In this document: piece after piece, positions 6,322 to 16,973 of the stretch
Numbering within the stretch: the stretch's first letter is position 1
Layout: every line of letters begins with the position of its first letter
Source of the DNA: Thioalkalivibrio sp.
GTDB taxonomy: Bacteria; Pseudomonadota; Gammaproteobacteria; Ectothiorhodospirales; Ectothiorhodospiraceae
Assembly: GCA_003563455.1 (NCBI GenBank)
Contig: PWRV01000164.1
Span: 1 to 19,555 of the forward strand
Length of the DNA: 19,555 nt
Reading direction: 5' to 3'
The notes under the pieces: generated by a model
Told to the model about the DNA's origin: nothing
Database searches by the model: none
Seen by the model: only the letters and a program-made list of their open reading frames with translations
Position numbers and translations under genes: made by a program

Positions 6322-7749
6322 ATGTCTGCGGAGGACGCACCCACGGGTTTTCAGCACAGCGTCGAGCGCATGGTCGATCATGCGTTGTCCTTGATCGACG
6401 TGCCGGACGGGGTCGGTGCGGCACTGAAGGCCTGCGCTTCGGTGGTACAGGTCAGTTTCCCGGTGCGGCTTGGTGACCGGGTCGAGGTCTTCACGGGCTG
6501 GCGGGCGGTGCACTCCGCCCACCGGCTGCCGGTGAAGGGTGGGCTGCGTTACTCTCCTGACATGGATCAGGATCACGCAGAAGCGCTCGCGGCCCTGATG
6601 ACCTACAAGTGCGCAGTCGTCGACGTGCCCTTTGGCGGTTCCAAGGGTGGCTTGCGCATCGACCCCGCCCGCTACGACCACGCCGGTCTCGAGAAAATCA
6701 CGCGCCGTTTCTCGCGCGAACTGATCCGGCGCGGTTACATCAGTCCAGCGCAAAACGTGCCCGCTCCCGACCTGGGGACCTCGCAGCGCGAAATGACGTG
6801 GATTCTCGACAGCTACACGGAGCTGCATCCCGAGGACCTCAACCATATGGCCTGTGTCACCGGCAAGCCCATTGACCTGGGCGGAATTCCGGGCCGCCTC
6901 GAGGCAACCGGCCGGGGGGTGAAGTATGCGCTGGACGCCTTCTTCAATGAACGGGACGCCGTCCGCGACGCTGGACTGGATGGGGCTCTTTCCGACCAGA
7001 GGGTAATCATCCAGGGACTCGGCAACGTGGGCTATCACCTCGCGACGCTTCTTCAGCAGAAGGACGGCCCGCGCATCATCGGCATCATCGAACGTGACGG
7101 TGCGCTCTACCACGAGGACGGACTCGACGTCGAGGATGTCCACGCCTACATGCTTCGCACGGGCGGGATCGAGGGTTTTCCGGGCGTCGCCTTCCGGCGA
7201 GACGGGGCCCGGCTCCTCGAAGCGGACTGCGATGTGCTGATTCCCGCGGCGCTGGAAAGCGTGATTCATGCCGGAAACGCCGGGCGCATCCGGGCACCGC
7301 TTGTGGTGGAAGCCGCGAACGGACCCTGCACCTGGGAGGCGGATCGGATCCTGCAGGCACGGGGCATCACGGTTCTGCCCGACATCTTCGTCAATGCCGG
7401 TGGGGTCGTCGTTTCCTATTTCGAGTGGTTGACCAACATTGCCCATGTCCGTATGGGGCGGCTGCAACGGCGGCACGAGGCCACACGCGGGCAGCACGTG
7501 ATCACGGCGGTCGAGATGATGACCAACCGCAGCGTTCCCGACTGGTTGCGGGAATCACTCACCAGCGGCACCGAGGAGATCGATCTCGTGCGCTCGGCCC
7601 TCGACGACAGCATGCGTCTTGCCTTTCAGGAGATCCGCGAGACCCGCGAGGTGGAGAGCAACGATCAGCCGATGGACTACCGCACCGCGGCCTACCTCAT
7701 CGCCCTGCGCAAGGTGATCCGTGCACGCATGGATCTGAGCCTGGGTTGA
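6322..7749 (+). CDS. Glu/Leu/Phe/Val dehydrogenase (glutamate dehydrogenase family)
   Basis: The enzyme has 475 residues and is predicted to carry out NAD(P)-dependent oxidative deamination of glutamate or a related amino acid. The ATG at 6322 is preferred because GGGAG lies 8 bases upstream. In-frame starts at 6211 (GTG) and 6262 (ATG) lack a good SD, and their extra N-terminus has no family character. Family motifs are VKGGLRYSP, the catalytic-lysine region VPFGGSKGG (Lys108), TGKPIDLGG with EATGRGV, a Rossmann GLGNVG (232-237), and the C-terminal EAANGPCT and PDIFVNAGGVVVSYFEW. All are intact. Length is close to the family norm of 420-470. Whether glutamate or a branched or aromatic amino acid is the substrate cannot be decided by eye. 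It is followed by hairpins and converges on the aminopeptidase gene. Confidence 0.9.
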   Translation: MSAEDAPTGFQHSVERMVDHALSLIDVPDGVGAALKACASVVQVSFPVRLGDRVEVFTGWRAVHSAHRLPVKGGLRYSPDMDQDHAEALAALMTYKCAVVDVPFGGSKGGLRIDPARYDHAGLEKITRRFSRELIRRGYISPAQNVPAPDLGTSQREMTWILDSYTELHPEDLNHMACVTGKPIDLGGIPGRLEATGRGVKYALDAFFNERDAVRDAGLDGALSDQRVIIQGLGNVGYHLATLLQQKDGPRIIGIIERDGALYHEDGLDVEDVHAYMLRTGGIEGFPGVAFRRDGARLLEADCDVLIPAALESVIHAGNAGRIRAPLVVEAANGPCTWEADRILQARGITVLPDIFVNAGGVVVSYFEWLTNIAHVRMGRLQRRHEATRGQHVITAVEMMTNRSVPDWLRESLTSGTEEIDLVRSALDDSMRLAFQEIRETREVESNDQPMDYRTAAYLIALRKVIRARMDLSLG

Positions 7750-7798
7750 TACGCCGGCGGCCCTCATCATGGCTCGCCAACCCGCGCTCCCCTTCAGC

Positions 7799-7825
7799 GA
7801 AACGCTGATTTATCGGCGTTTCCCT
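7799..7825 (+). repeat. Dispersed palindromic repeat, copy B
   Basis: This second copy is in inverted orientation to the one at 4419-4446. GAAACGC (7799-7805) pairs with GCGTTTC (7816-7822), with a U-G and further GAT/ATC pairs inside, giving a compact hairpin in plus-strand RNA. It starts 50 bases after the stop codon of the amino-acid dehydrogenase gene, so it may act as its 3' end structure. Confidence 0.6.
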
Positions 7826-7845
7826 GCGACACGGGGAAGTGCCGC

Positions 7846-7876
7846 CAGAATCGGCCACCGTAGGTGGTTGATTCTG
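7846..7876 (+). other. Strong hairpin downstream of the amino-acid dehydrogenase gene
   Basis: CAGAATCGGCCACC (7846-7859) pairs along its full length with GGTGGTTGATTCTG (7863-7876): 14 pairs with two G-U, and a GTA loop. The G-U pairs become A-C mismatches on the minus strand, so the structure belongs to plus-strand RNA. No T-tract follows; it may be a 3' stabiliser or part of a terminator region. Confidence 0.5.
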
Positions 7877-7913
7877 AAGCAAGCGGCAAATCACATTTGC
7901 AGCGAAGCGTGCA

Positions 7914-7941
7914 CTGAGAAAGCCAGGATGGCTTTATTCAG
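7914..7941. other. Second hairpin between convergent genes
   Basis: CTGA (7914-7917) pairs with TCAG (7938-7941), and AAAGCC (7919-7924) pairs with GGCTTT (7930-7935) around the loop AGGAT. It lies in the 260-base gap between the convergent dehydrogenase and aminopeptidase genes and could serve either transcript. The rest of the gap holds nothing I recognise. Confidence 0.4.
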
Positions 7942-8009
7942 CGCATCCTCAGGACGCGAGCCCTCTCGACGATTTCGGCGCCGCCGATAATCGGCCAGAG
8001 GCTGGCCTC

Positions 8010-9410
8010 CTACGGGTTTGCGCCGGCGGCACCCGGGGCGAAGCGGGACTCGAGGAGGCCGAGGACCGCCCGCAGTCCCATGGCCTCGCCGCCCTTGGGG
8101 CGGCCGGGGCGATTGCGGTTGTTCCAGGCCATCAGGTCAAAGTGCAGCCACGGCACGCCTTCCGGCGCGAATTGCTTCAGGAACAGCGCTGCGGTGATCG
8201 CGCCCGCGAAACCGCCAGAGCTCGCATTCACCATGTCCGCGACGTCGCTCTTCAGCATGTGGCCGTAGCCCTCGTGAAGCGGCAACTCCCACACCGGGTC
8301 GTCCCAGACCTGTGCCGGACCGTCCAGTTCCCGGGCCAGATCCCGGTCGGTGCTGAAGAACGCGGCGATCTCGGTCCCGACCGCAACGCGCGCAGCGCCC
8401 GTCAGCGTCGCGAAATCGATCACGAGGTCGGGTTCGACCTCCCCTGCCCTGGCAAGCAGATCAGCGAGCAGCAGACGCCCCTCCGCGTCCGTGTTGTCGA
8501 TCTCGACGGTCTTGCCGTTGCGTGCGGTCAGCACATCCCCCGGACGAAAAGACCGGGAGCCGACAGCGTTCTCCACGGCACCCAGCAGCACTGTCAGCCG
8601 CAGCGGCAGATCCAGCTCCATGATCAGCCGGCCCAGGCCGAGGGCGATCGCCGCACCGCCCATGTCCTTCTTCATCAGGCGCATGCCGTTGCCCGGTTTC
8701 AGATTCAGGCCGCCGGAGTCGAAGCAGACGCCCTTGCCCACCAGCACGACGTGAGCGTGGCCGGGCTCGCCCCAGCTCAGTTCGATCACCCTCGGCGGGT
8801 GCACGCTCGCGGCGCCCACGGCATGGATACAGGGGTAGCCGTCGGCAATCGCCGCGGACTCATCCAATGTAACCACTTTTGCCCCGAACTCGGCGGCAAC
8901 CTCGTCTACGGCCCCGGCCAGATCCTTCGGCATCAGATCTCCGGGTGGCGTGTTGATCAGGTCGCGGACCAGCCCATGCGCCGCAACCAGTGCCTCGACG
9001 CGCCGTTTGTCCACCCCCTCGGGCCAGACCAGCCGGGGGGACTCCCGTTCGGCCTTGCGGTACCGTTCGTAGCGGTAGCAGCCGAGGCCCCAGCCCACGG
9101 CTGCCGCAAGCCCGGAATCGGCGTCTGGCATTTCCGCCTCCAGCCGGTAGGTCCCACCTTCGAGGCGCTGTGCGGCCTGCGCCAACATCCAGACCGGTTG
9201 AGCGGCGTCATAGCCCACCAGCACGCCCTCGGTTCGACCCTCGGGTGAGGGAACCCGCAGCAGAGTGCCCGCCCGCCCCTTGAAGCCGCGTTGCTCCACC
9301 CAGTTGCGCCAACGTTCCGGCCGCCCGGCCAGAATTTTCGGCAGGGACTCGGTGGTCACCGGCACCAGGGACACGGCGGCTTCGGCTGAAGCGACGAAAT
9401 GGGATTCCAC
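8010..9410 (-). CDS. M17 leucyl aminopeptidase family protein
   Basis: The protein has 466 residues from a GTG at 9410, chosen because AGGAG sits 5 bases upstream. Frames opening further upstream, up to 9533, would run nearly to the start of the divergent ABC gene and lack an SD. It is a two-metal cytosolic exopeptidase removing N-terminal residues from peptides. The C-terminal catalytic domain shows GKGVCFDSGGLNLKPG with the metal and catalytic Lys/Asp, KKDMGGA, and the M17 signature NTDAEGRLLL (starting near residue 305). The N-terminal third is the variable M17 domain. Length matches the shorter family members rather than the roughly 500-residue PepA. A role in peptide recycling, including glutathione-derived Cys-Gly, is possible but not shown by sequence. 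It is convergent with the amino-acid dehydrogenase gene. Confidence 0.9.
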   Translation of the reverse strand: MESHFVASAEAAVSLVPVTTESLPKILAGRPERWRNWVEQRGFKGRAGTLLRVPSPEGRTEGVLVGYDAAQPVWMLAQAAQRLEGGTYRLEAEMPDADSGLAAAVGWGLGCYRYERYRKAERESPRLVWPEGVDKRRVEALVAAHGLVRDLINTPPGDLMPKDLAGAVDEVAAEFGAKVVTLDESAAIADGYPCIHAVGAASVHPPRVIELSWGEPGHAHVVLVGKGVCFDSGGLNLKPGNGMRLMKKDMGGAAIALGLGRLIMELDLPLRLTVLLGAVENAVGSRSFRPGDVLTARNGKTVEIDNTDAEGRLLLADLLARAGEVEPDLVIDFATLTGAARVAVGTEIAAFFSTDRDLARELDGPAQVWDDPVWELPLHEGYGHMLKSDVADMVNASSGGFAGAITAALFLKQFAPEGVPWLHFDLMAWNNRNRPGRPKGGEAMGLRAVLGLLESRFAPGAAGANP

Positions 9411-9431
9411 GGGAACTCCTGAACGGTCGGG

Positions 9432-9437
9432 ATTGTA
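9432..9437 (-). promoter_or_regulatory. Candidate -10 element for the M17 aminopeptidase
   Basis: Read on the minus strand, this is TACAAT, five of six matches to TATAAT, placed about 21 bases before the GTG start. No good -35 hexamer is visible at 16-18 bases, so support is limited. The 126-base divergent gap must also contain the ABC operon promoter, which I cannot place. Confidence 0.25.
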
Positions 9438-9536
9438 CGGGGTCACTTGTGCGTCATCTTTACGCCCGGACGCCACAGTCATGATACCGTCTCGTGCCCC
9501 GCGCGAACCAAGCCACGGAACAGGATCAAGCACCCT

Positions 9537-10487
9537 ATGACGCAGCCCGCCCTGGAGATCCGCGCCCTGCGCAAGAGCTACCGCAACGGCTTCGAGGCCC
9601 TGAAGGGGATCGACCTGAAAGTCGCCGAAGGCAGCTTCTTCGCACTCCTCGGGCCCAACGGTGCCGGCAAATCGACCACCATCGGCATCGTGACCTCGCT
9701 GATCAGCAAGACCTCAGGCAAGGTGACGGTCTTCGGCCACGACCTGGACCGCGAGATCCAGGAGGTCAAGCGGAACATCGGGCTGGTCCCGCAGGAGTTC
9801 AACTTCAATAACTTCGAGCCGGTGGCCGAAGTGGTGGTGAACCAGGCCGGCTACTACGGGATACCGCGCCGCGAGGCCTGGCAACGGGCACGGCACTACC
9901 TCGGCGAACTCGGATTGTGGGACAGGCGCAAGGACATGGCGCGCACGCTGTCCGGCGGCATGAAGCGCCGGCTGATGATTGCGCGGGCGCTCGTGCACGA
10001 ACCCCGGCTGCTGATTCTCGACGAGCCCACCGCCGGGGTCGATATCGAACTGCGGCGCTCCATGTGGGAATTCCTGCAGGACATCAACTGTGACGGGCGC
10101 AGCATCATCCTCACCACGCACTACCTGGAGGAAGCCGAGCGCCTGTGCCGCAATATCGCGATCATCGACCACGGCCGGATCGTTGAAAACACCACGATGC
10201 GAAGCCTGCTGGCCAAGCTGGACACCGAGACCGTCGTGCTGGAGTTGCGCGCTGCCGCGCACCAGCTTCCCGCCCACGACAGCATACGGCTGCGGCGTAT
10301 CGATGACCTGACGCTGGAAGCGGACATCAACCGCGGCGAAGACCTGAACCATCTCTTCCAGCTCCTCGACGGCGCCGGGATCCGAGTTCAGAGCATGCGC
10401 AACAAGACCAACCGCCTCGAGGAACTCTTTATCCGGATGACCCAGACCGTCGAGTCCACGGGTCTCGACACCCGGCGAGCGTCATGA
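9537..10487 (+). CDS. ABC exporter ATP-binding protein, YadG-like
   Basis: This 316-residue ATPase powers an ABC-2-type exporter. The start is the ATG at 9537 with AGGA upstream; the frame is open earlier, but that sequence has no family similarity. Walker A is GPNGAGKS (39-46), the signature is LSGGMKRR (from 138), and Walker B is LLILDEPTAGVD at about 155-166, followed by the switch His in TTHY. The C-terminal 90 residues form the usual accessory region of this group. The stop overlaps the permease start as ATGA, so the two are translationally coupled. The organisation matches the YadG/YadH pair of E. coli and similar drug or polysaccharide exporters. The cargo is unknown. Confidence 0.92.
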   Translation: MTQPALEIRALRKSYRNGFEALKGIDLKVAEGSFFALLGPNGAGKSTTIGIVTSLISKTSGKVTVFGHDLDREIQEVKRNIGLVPQEFNFNNFEPVAEVVVNQAGYYGIPRREAWQRARHYLGELGLWDRRKDMARTLSGGMKRRLMIARALVHEPRLLILDEPTAGVDIELRRSMWEFLQDINCDGRSIILTTHYLEEAERLCRNIAIIDHGRIVENTTMRSLLAKLDTETVVLELRAAAHQLPAHDSIRLRRIDDLTLEADINRGEDLNHLFQLLDGAGIRVQSMRNKTNRLEELFIRMTQTVESTGLDTRRAS

Positions 10488-11266
10488 ACCCGCTGCACCT
10501 GCACGAAAACTGGACGGCGCTGCGCACCATCGTCATCAAGGAAGTGCTGCGCTTCGCCCGCATCTGGGTACAGACCGTGCTGCCGCCAATGGTCACCATG
10601 GCCCTGTACTTCATCATCTTCGGCGGCCTCATCGGATCCCGCATCGGCGAGATGGACGGCATCCGGTACATGGACTTCATCGTGCCCGGGCTGATCATGC
10701 TGGCGGTAATCACCAACAGCTACTCGAACGTGGTCTCGTCGTTCTTCAGCTCCAAGTTCCAGCGTCATATCGAGGAACTGCTGGTGTCGCCCGTCCCGAA
10801 CAGTCTGATCATTCTCGGGTTCGTCGGCGGCGGCGTTGCCCGGGGCCTTGCGGTCGGCGCCGGAGTCACCGTGGTCTCGCTGTTCTTCAGTCCGTTCAGC
10901 CTGCACAGCCTCCCGGTGACCCTGTCGGTGGTGGTGATGACCTCGATCGTCTTCGCCCTCGCCGGCCTGATCAACGGCGTCTTCGCGCGGACCTTCGACG
11001 ACATCTCCATCGTGCCGACCTTTGTGCTGACGCCCCTTACCTATCTCGGAGGCGTTTTCTATTCGGTCTCGTTGCTCCCGGACTTCTGGCAGGGCGTGTC
11101 GCAACTGAACCCGATCCTGTACATGGTGAACGCATTCCGTTACGGGCTGCTCGGGACCACCGATCTGCCACTGGCGCTGTCCTACGGGATCATCATCGCC
11201 TTCATCGTAGGCCTTTATCTGTTTGCGCTGATCCTGCTCAACAAGGGGGTCGGCGTGCGCAGCTGA
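10484..11266 (+). CDS. ABC-2 type exporter permease, YadH-like
   Basis: This 260-residue inner-membrane permease is the partner of the preceding ATPase. After a short amphipathic N-terminus (LRTIVIKEVLRFARIW) come about six hydrophobic segments, with the family-typical PLTYLGGVFYSVSLLP and LNPILYMVNAFRYG in the fifth-to-sixth-segment loop. Length is standard for the ABC-2 family. The start overlaps the upstream stop by four bases. A candidate terminator follows. The cargo is not indicated by the neighbours, although the next gene is an envelope peptidase. Confidence 0.92.
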   Translation: MNPLHLHENWTALRTIVIKEVLRFARIWVQTVLPPMVTMALYFIIFGGLIGSRIGEMDGIRYMDFIVPGLIMLAVITNSYSNVVSSFFSSKFQRHIEELLVSPVPNSLIILGFVGGGVARGLAVGAGVTVVSLFFSPFSLHSLPVTLSVVVMTSIVFALAGLINGVFARTFDDISIVPTFVLTPLTYLGGVFYSVSLLPDFWQGVSQLNPILYMVNAFRYGLLGTTDLPLALSYGIIIAFIVGLYLFALILLNKGVGVRS

Positions 11267-11276
11267 ACCCCCCGGT

Positions 11277-11304
11277 CCGGTCGAAACCCGTGACGCCGGT
11301 TTTT
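11277..11304 (+). terminator. Candidate Rho-independent terminator after the ABC pair
   Basis: CCGGTC (11277-11282) can pair with GA-CCGG (11292-11293 and 11296-11299) with a two-base bulge. TTTTT at 11300-11304 then C and TTT follow. It lies just past the permease stop. The stem is imperfect. Confidence 0.4.
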
Positions 11305-11320
11305 CTTTCGCGATGTTTGA

Positions 11321-11329
11321 TGGTATACA
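11321..11329 (+). promoter_or_regulatory. Extended -10 promoter for the M23 peptidase-mnmC unit
   Basis: TGGTATACA matches the extended -10 pattern TG-N-TATAAT with five of six in the hexamer. The -35 region falls in TTTTCT (11301-11306) at a 17-base spacing and is weak. Predicted initiation near 11336 leaves a 21-base leader before the ATG at 11357. Confidence 0.45.
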
Positions 11330-11356
11330 AGGCCAGCCCCAAGCCGACGAAGAACC

Positions 11357-12901
11357 ATGCCGGTACCTCGCGTCCTGTTCTCCCTGCTTGTCTTCGGCAG
11401 CCTCGGCGTCACCGCCGTCACCGTATCCAGCCTCCTTCCCGCGCGTCCCGCCCCGGCCGCTGAGTCGCCCCTGGGCGCTCCCGCATCCCTGTCCGGTTTG
11501 GCCCACCAACAATTGCTTCACGTCAGAGATTGCCTGCGGGAAACACCGCTTTGTGCTGATTTGACGCCATTGGCAATGGCCCCTTCAGACTTTCAGCGAG
11601 AGGTATTCGAAGTTGACGGCCAGGCAGTGCTGAAGAATCAGGAACCCGACCGAATCGCTCCCGCCGCCCGTGGTGCGGCGTCTGCCGCACGGAGCGAAGC
11701 CACGGTCTTCGAACGGGGTTCCGGGCCAAGCGGTAACGGGCGCGTCTGGCCAGAAGCCGAATGGTCCAGCCACACGCTGCGCGAGGGCGAACACCTGGCC
11801 GCCCTGTGGAACAGCCGCTGGGGGCTGCGTCTCAGCACCCTGTTTCAGCTTGGTGGCGACCCGGACAATGCCCGTCTGCTCGATGTGGTGCACCCGGGGC
11901 AGGAGATCGAGTGGCAGGCGGATGCTGCCGGCGAACTGAAGCGGCTGCGCCTCTGGACCGACCGGGCCCGGGGATACGAGTGGGTCCGGCTCGAAGGAAC
12001 CGGGCAGTTCACGCGAGTGGAGATCACCGCCGAGCGCGAGGTCGACCACCATTTGCTGCGCGGAGAGTTCCGTGGCGCCGTGATCGACTCGCTCCGGGAA
12101 AAACCGGCGCTGAGACCGGAAGCCGCACGCGCGATCGGCGCCCGCATCGAGGATCATCTCCCGCCGGGAGAAAGGATTCAGGAGGGCGATCAATACGCCC
12201 TGTTAGTGGAAGTCGAGACGCTTTCCGGCGACGACACACCCTTTGATATCCGGCTTCTCGCCTTTGCCTTGCGCATGGCCAACGGCACCCTGACCGCCGC
12301 ACGTCACGCAGACGGACGTTTCTACACACCGGAGGGCAAGCCACTGCTCCCGCCCTTCGACCGCCACCCCTTCAAGGGTGAGCACCGCATCACCTCCGGT
12401 TTCAGCACTGGGCGGCGGCACCCGGTGACCGGACGCGTCGCACCGCACAACGGTACCGATTTCGCGTTACCGGTCGGTACACCGGTCCTTGCGCCTGCGG
12501 ACGGACGGGTCACCGAGGTTGAGCGCCACCCCTTCGCCGGACGTTTCCTGGTTATCCAGCATGGGCAGGGCTTCAGCACACGTTACCTGCACCTGCAGAA
12601 GGTCCTGGTGCGACCCGGGCAGCGGGTCACGCGTGGACAGCGCGTCGCACTCTCCGGCAACAGCGGCCGCACCACCAGCGCCCACCTCCACTACGAGCTG
12701 CATGTCGACGGTCAGCCGGTGGATCCGATGGGCGTCGAACTGCCCCGGGGCGATCCGCTGACGGGCACGGAGCTCGCACGGTTTCAGTACACCACCCAGC
12801 CCCTGCTCGCCGAACTCGAGGAGATAACGGGCACGAGGCAGCTGGCGATGCAACCACGTACTGACACCAGGCACCAAGGGGGCTCGGTCGAGCCCCGGTG
12901 A
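11357..12901 (+). CDS. M23 family murein endopeptidase with OapA/LysM-like domain
   Basis: This 514-residue envelope protein resembles MepM/YebA-type peptidoglycan DD-endopeptidases. An N-terminal signal anchor (about 6-26) exposes the rest to the periplasm. A LysM/OapA-like wall-binding module lies at about 134-200 (HTLREGEHLAALW, then LLDVVHPGQEIEW). The C-terminal LytM domain (about 345-470) keeps its zinc ligands: His364 and Asp368 in HNGTD, and His443-x-His445 in HLHYEL. The active site is therefore complete. These enzymes cut cross-links during wall growth. The stop is 9 bases before mnmC, so the two are likely co-transcribed, although their roles seem unrelated. The SD is weak (GAAGA). 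Confidence 0.9.
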   Translation: MPVPRVLFSLLVFGSLGVTAVTVSSLLPARPAPAAESPLGAPASLSGLAHQQLLHVRDCLRETPLCADLTPLAMAPSDFQREVFEVDGQAVLKNQEPDRIAPAARGAASAARSEATVFERGSGPSGNGRVWPEAEWSSHTLREGEHLAALWNSRWGLRLSTLFQLGGDPDNARLLDVVHPGQEIEWQADAAGELKRLRLWTDRARGYEWVRLEGTGQFTRVEITAEREVDHHLLRGEFRGAVIDSLREKPALRPEAARAIGARIEDHLPPGERIQEGDQYALLVEVETLSGDDTPFDIRLLAFALRMANGTLTAARHADGRFYTPEGKPLLPPFDRHPFKGEHRITSGFSTGRRHPVTGRVAPHNGTDFALPVGTPVLAPADGRVTEVERHPFAGRFLVIQHGQGFSTRYLHLQKVLVRPGQRVTRGQRVALSGNSGRTTSAHLHYELHVDGQPVDPMGVELPRGDPLTGTELARFQYTTQPLLAELEEITGTRQLAMQPRTDTRHQGGSVEPR

Positions 12902-12910
12902 AATCCCATC

Positions 12911-14773
12911 GTGCAGTACTCGATGCTGAAGCCCCTGACACCCGTACACCTGCACTGGGCCGGCGACGTACCGCGGGTGCTCGAGTACGACGACATCTAC
13001 TTCAGCGCGGAGGATCCGAGGGGGGAGGTGCAGACGGTCTTTATCGAGGCCAACGATCTCCCCGCGCGGTTTCGCGAAGCCCGACGCTTCACGGTCGGCG
13101 AAACGGGCTTTGGTACGGGCCTGAACTTCTTCCTGACTCTCGACGCCTGGCGCCGACACGCCCCGGCGGGCGCGTTTCTGAGCTACCTGAGTGCAGAGGC
13201 GCACCCGCTGGCACCGGCCGACCTGCAGCGGGCCCTGCTGGCGCAGGGTATACCGCCGGGAGACGTGGGGCATCTGCTGGACCAGTACCCACCACCGGTT
13301 TCCGGTCTGCACCGGATTCACTTTCCGCAGGACCACGTGGTGCTCACTTTGGCCTATGGCGACGCCGCGCCGGGATTCGCGAACGTGCGGGGCACAGTGG
13401 ATGCCTGGTTCCTCGACGGGTTCGCGCCCAGCCGGAACCCGGCCCTTTGGAACATCGCCGTATTCCGGCAACTCGCGCGACTCTCCCGCGACGGCACCAC
13501 GCTGGGCACCTTCACCGCCGCGGGGCAGGTCCGGCGCGATCTCGCCGCAGCGGGATTCGAGTTGCAGCGGCGGCCCGGCTTTCGCGGCAAGCGCGAACGC
13601 CTGGTCGGCCGCTTCCGCACGGCCACAAGTTCCGCCGGCAAGCCGCCGGAACACATCGCGGTGGTCGGCGCCGGCATTGCCGGGCTGTCAACGGCCCTCG
13701 CCCTGCGCGAACGTGGCGCACAAGTCACCGTACTTGATCCTCTTGGCGTCGCGGCACGGACCTCCGGCAATCCTGCCGCACTGCTCTCTCCCCATTTGAG
13801 CGCCGGCGACACTGTGCGCAATGCCCTCGCGCTGGCCGGGATGCGGGTCACCCGGGCGTTGCTGAGGGCCAGCGGTGCCGAAGGTCCGAACGGCATCCTG
13901 CGCGCCGACGGCATTGAACATCGGGGAATCACGCCCCATGCCAGAAGGCGCCTCCAACGGCTGGCAGCCGCAGATCCTTCGGCGGCAGGAGCTCTCTACG
14001 AGGTGTGGAATGCCGACCCCGACTGCCCCGTTCTGCGCTACCCGCATGGCGTCGGGTTGGATCTTGGCGCGTTCTGCCGGCAACTTGCGCAGGGTCAGGA
14101 CATTCGCCGGCGTCAGGTGATCACCGTCGCCGGCGGCGAGACGCGTACACTGCTCGGCTATGCCGACGGCGGACAGGAGTTCTTCGACGCCGCCGTAATC
14201 GCAACGGGAGCGGGACCCGCACTGTGCGCGCGCCAGCCCCGGCCGCTGCGCGTCGGCGGGCAACTCACCCGGGTACAGCCCCCCCTGCGCACAATGGGGC
14301 GCATGGCCCTGACCGGCCGAGGTTACTGCCTGCCGGAACACGAGGGTCAGCACTGGCTGGGGGCGACCTACCGTCGCGAAGACGACGACAGCGGCGTCCA
14401 CGATGACGACAACAACCGGAATCTCCGCCAATTGAACTGGGTCGATCCCGCACTCGCCATGACGACCGATATCCGGGTGAGCGGCGCATGGTACGGTACG
14501 CGCGCCATCTTCCGGGACCGGTTCCCGGCGGTCGGAGAACTCGGTCCTGAAGCCGTGGCGGACGAACCGGGCGCTACGCGCGCTGCCGGAATCCCGCGGG
14601 TCTTCGTCAGCCTCGGGTACGGGTCACGCGGCTTGCTCTATGCCCCCCTTGCCGCCCAGCTGCTCGCCGACCGCATGTTCAGTCTGCCGGAGGTGGTCCC
14701 GATGTCGCTTGGCGAGCGGCTTTCGCCGCTGCGCCTGTTGCAGAAGGACGACCGGCGCGAGCCGCCCGTCTGA
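12911..14773 (+). CDS. mnmC: Bifunctional tRNA 5-methylaminomethyl-2-thiouridine biosynthesis protein MnmC
   Basis: MnmC carries out the last two steps of mnm5s2U34 synthesis in tRNA wobble positions: FAD-dependent removal of the carboxymethyl group, then SAM-dependent methylation. The protein has 620 residues. The N-terminal methyltransferase domain shows DIYFS at 28-32, the SAM motif GETGFGTGLNF at 63-73, and DAWFLDGFAPSRNPALWN further on. The C-terminal oxidoreductase begins with GAGIAG at 253-258 and continues with RTSGNPAALLSPHL. Both halves are intact, as in the fused gammaproteobacterial form. The GTG at 12911 has GGTGA 10 bases upstream; an ATG at 12923 is an alternative. It lies directly behind the M23 peptidase gene and ends one base from the convergent radical SAM gene. 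Confidence 0.94.
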   Translation: MQYSMLKPLTPVHLHWAGDVPRVLEYDDIYFSAEDPRGEVQTVFIEANDLPARFREARRFTVGETGFGTGLNFFLTLDAWRRHAPAGAFLSYLSAEAHPLAPADLQRALLAQGIPPGDVGHLLDQYPPPVSGLHRIHFPQDHVVLTLAYGDAAPGFANVRGTVDAWFLDGFAPSRNPALWNIAVFRQLARLSRDGTTLGTFTAAGQVRRDLAAAGFELQRRPGFRGKRERLVGRFRTATSSAGKPPEHIAVVGAGIAGLSTALALRERGAQVTVLDPLGVAARTSGNPAALLSPHLSAGDTVRNALALAGMRVTRALLRASGAEGPNGILRADGIEHRGITPHARRRLQRLAAADPSAAGALYEVWNADPDCPVLRYPHGVGLDLGAFCRQLAQGQDIRRRQVITVAGGETRTLLGYADGGQEFFDAAVIATGAGPALCARQPRPLRVGGQLTRVQPPLRTMGRMALTGRGYCLPEHEGQHWLGATYRREDDDSGVHDDDNNRNLRQLNWVDPALAMTTDIRVSGAWYGTRAIFRDRFPAVGELGPEAVADEPGATRAAGIPRVFVSLGYGSRGLLYAPLAAQLLADRMFSLPEVVPMSLGERLSPLRLLQKDDRREPPV

Positions 14774-14774
14774 T

Positions 14775-16955
<2,181 letters not shown>

Positions 16956-16973
16956 AGCAGGCAGGGCTCGGCA

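Noticed and set aside
8142..9248. A 368-codon plus-strand frame opposite the aminopeptidase gene
   Set aside because: No SD or domain; the minus strand carries the M17 signature NTDAEGRLLL.
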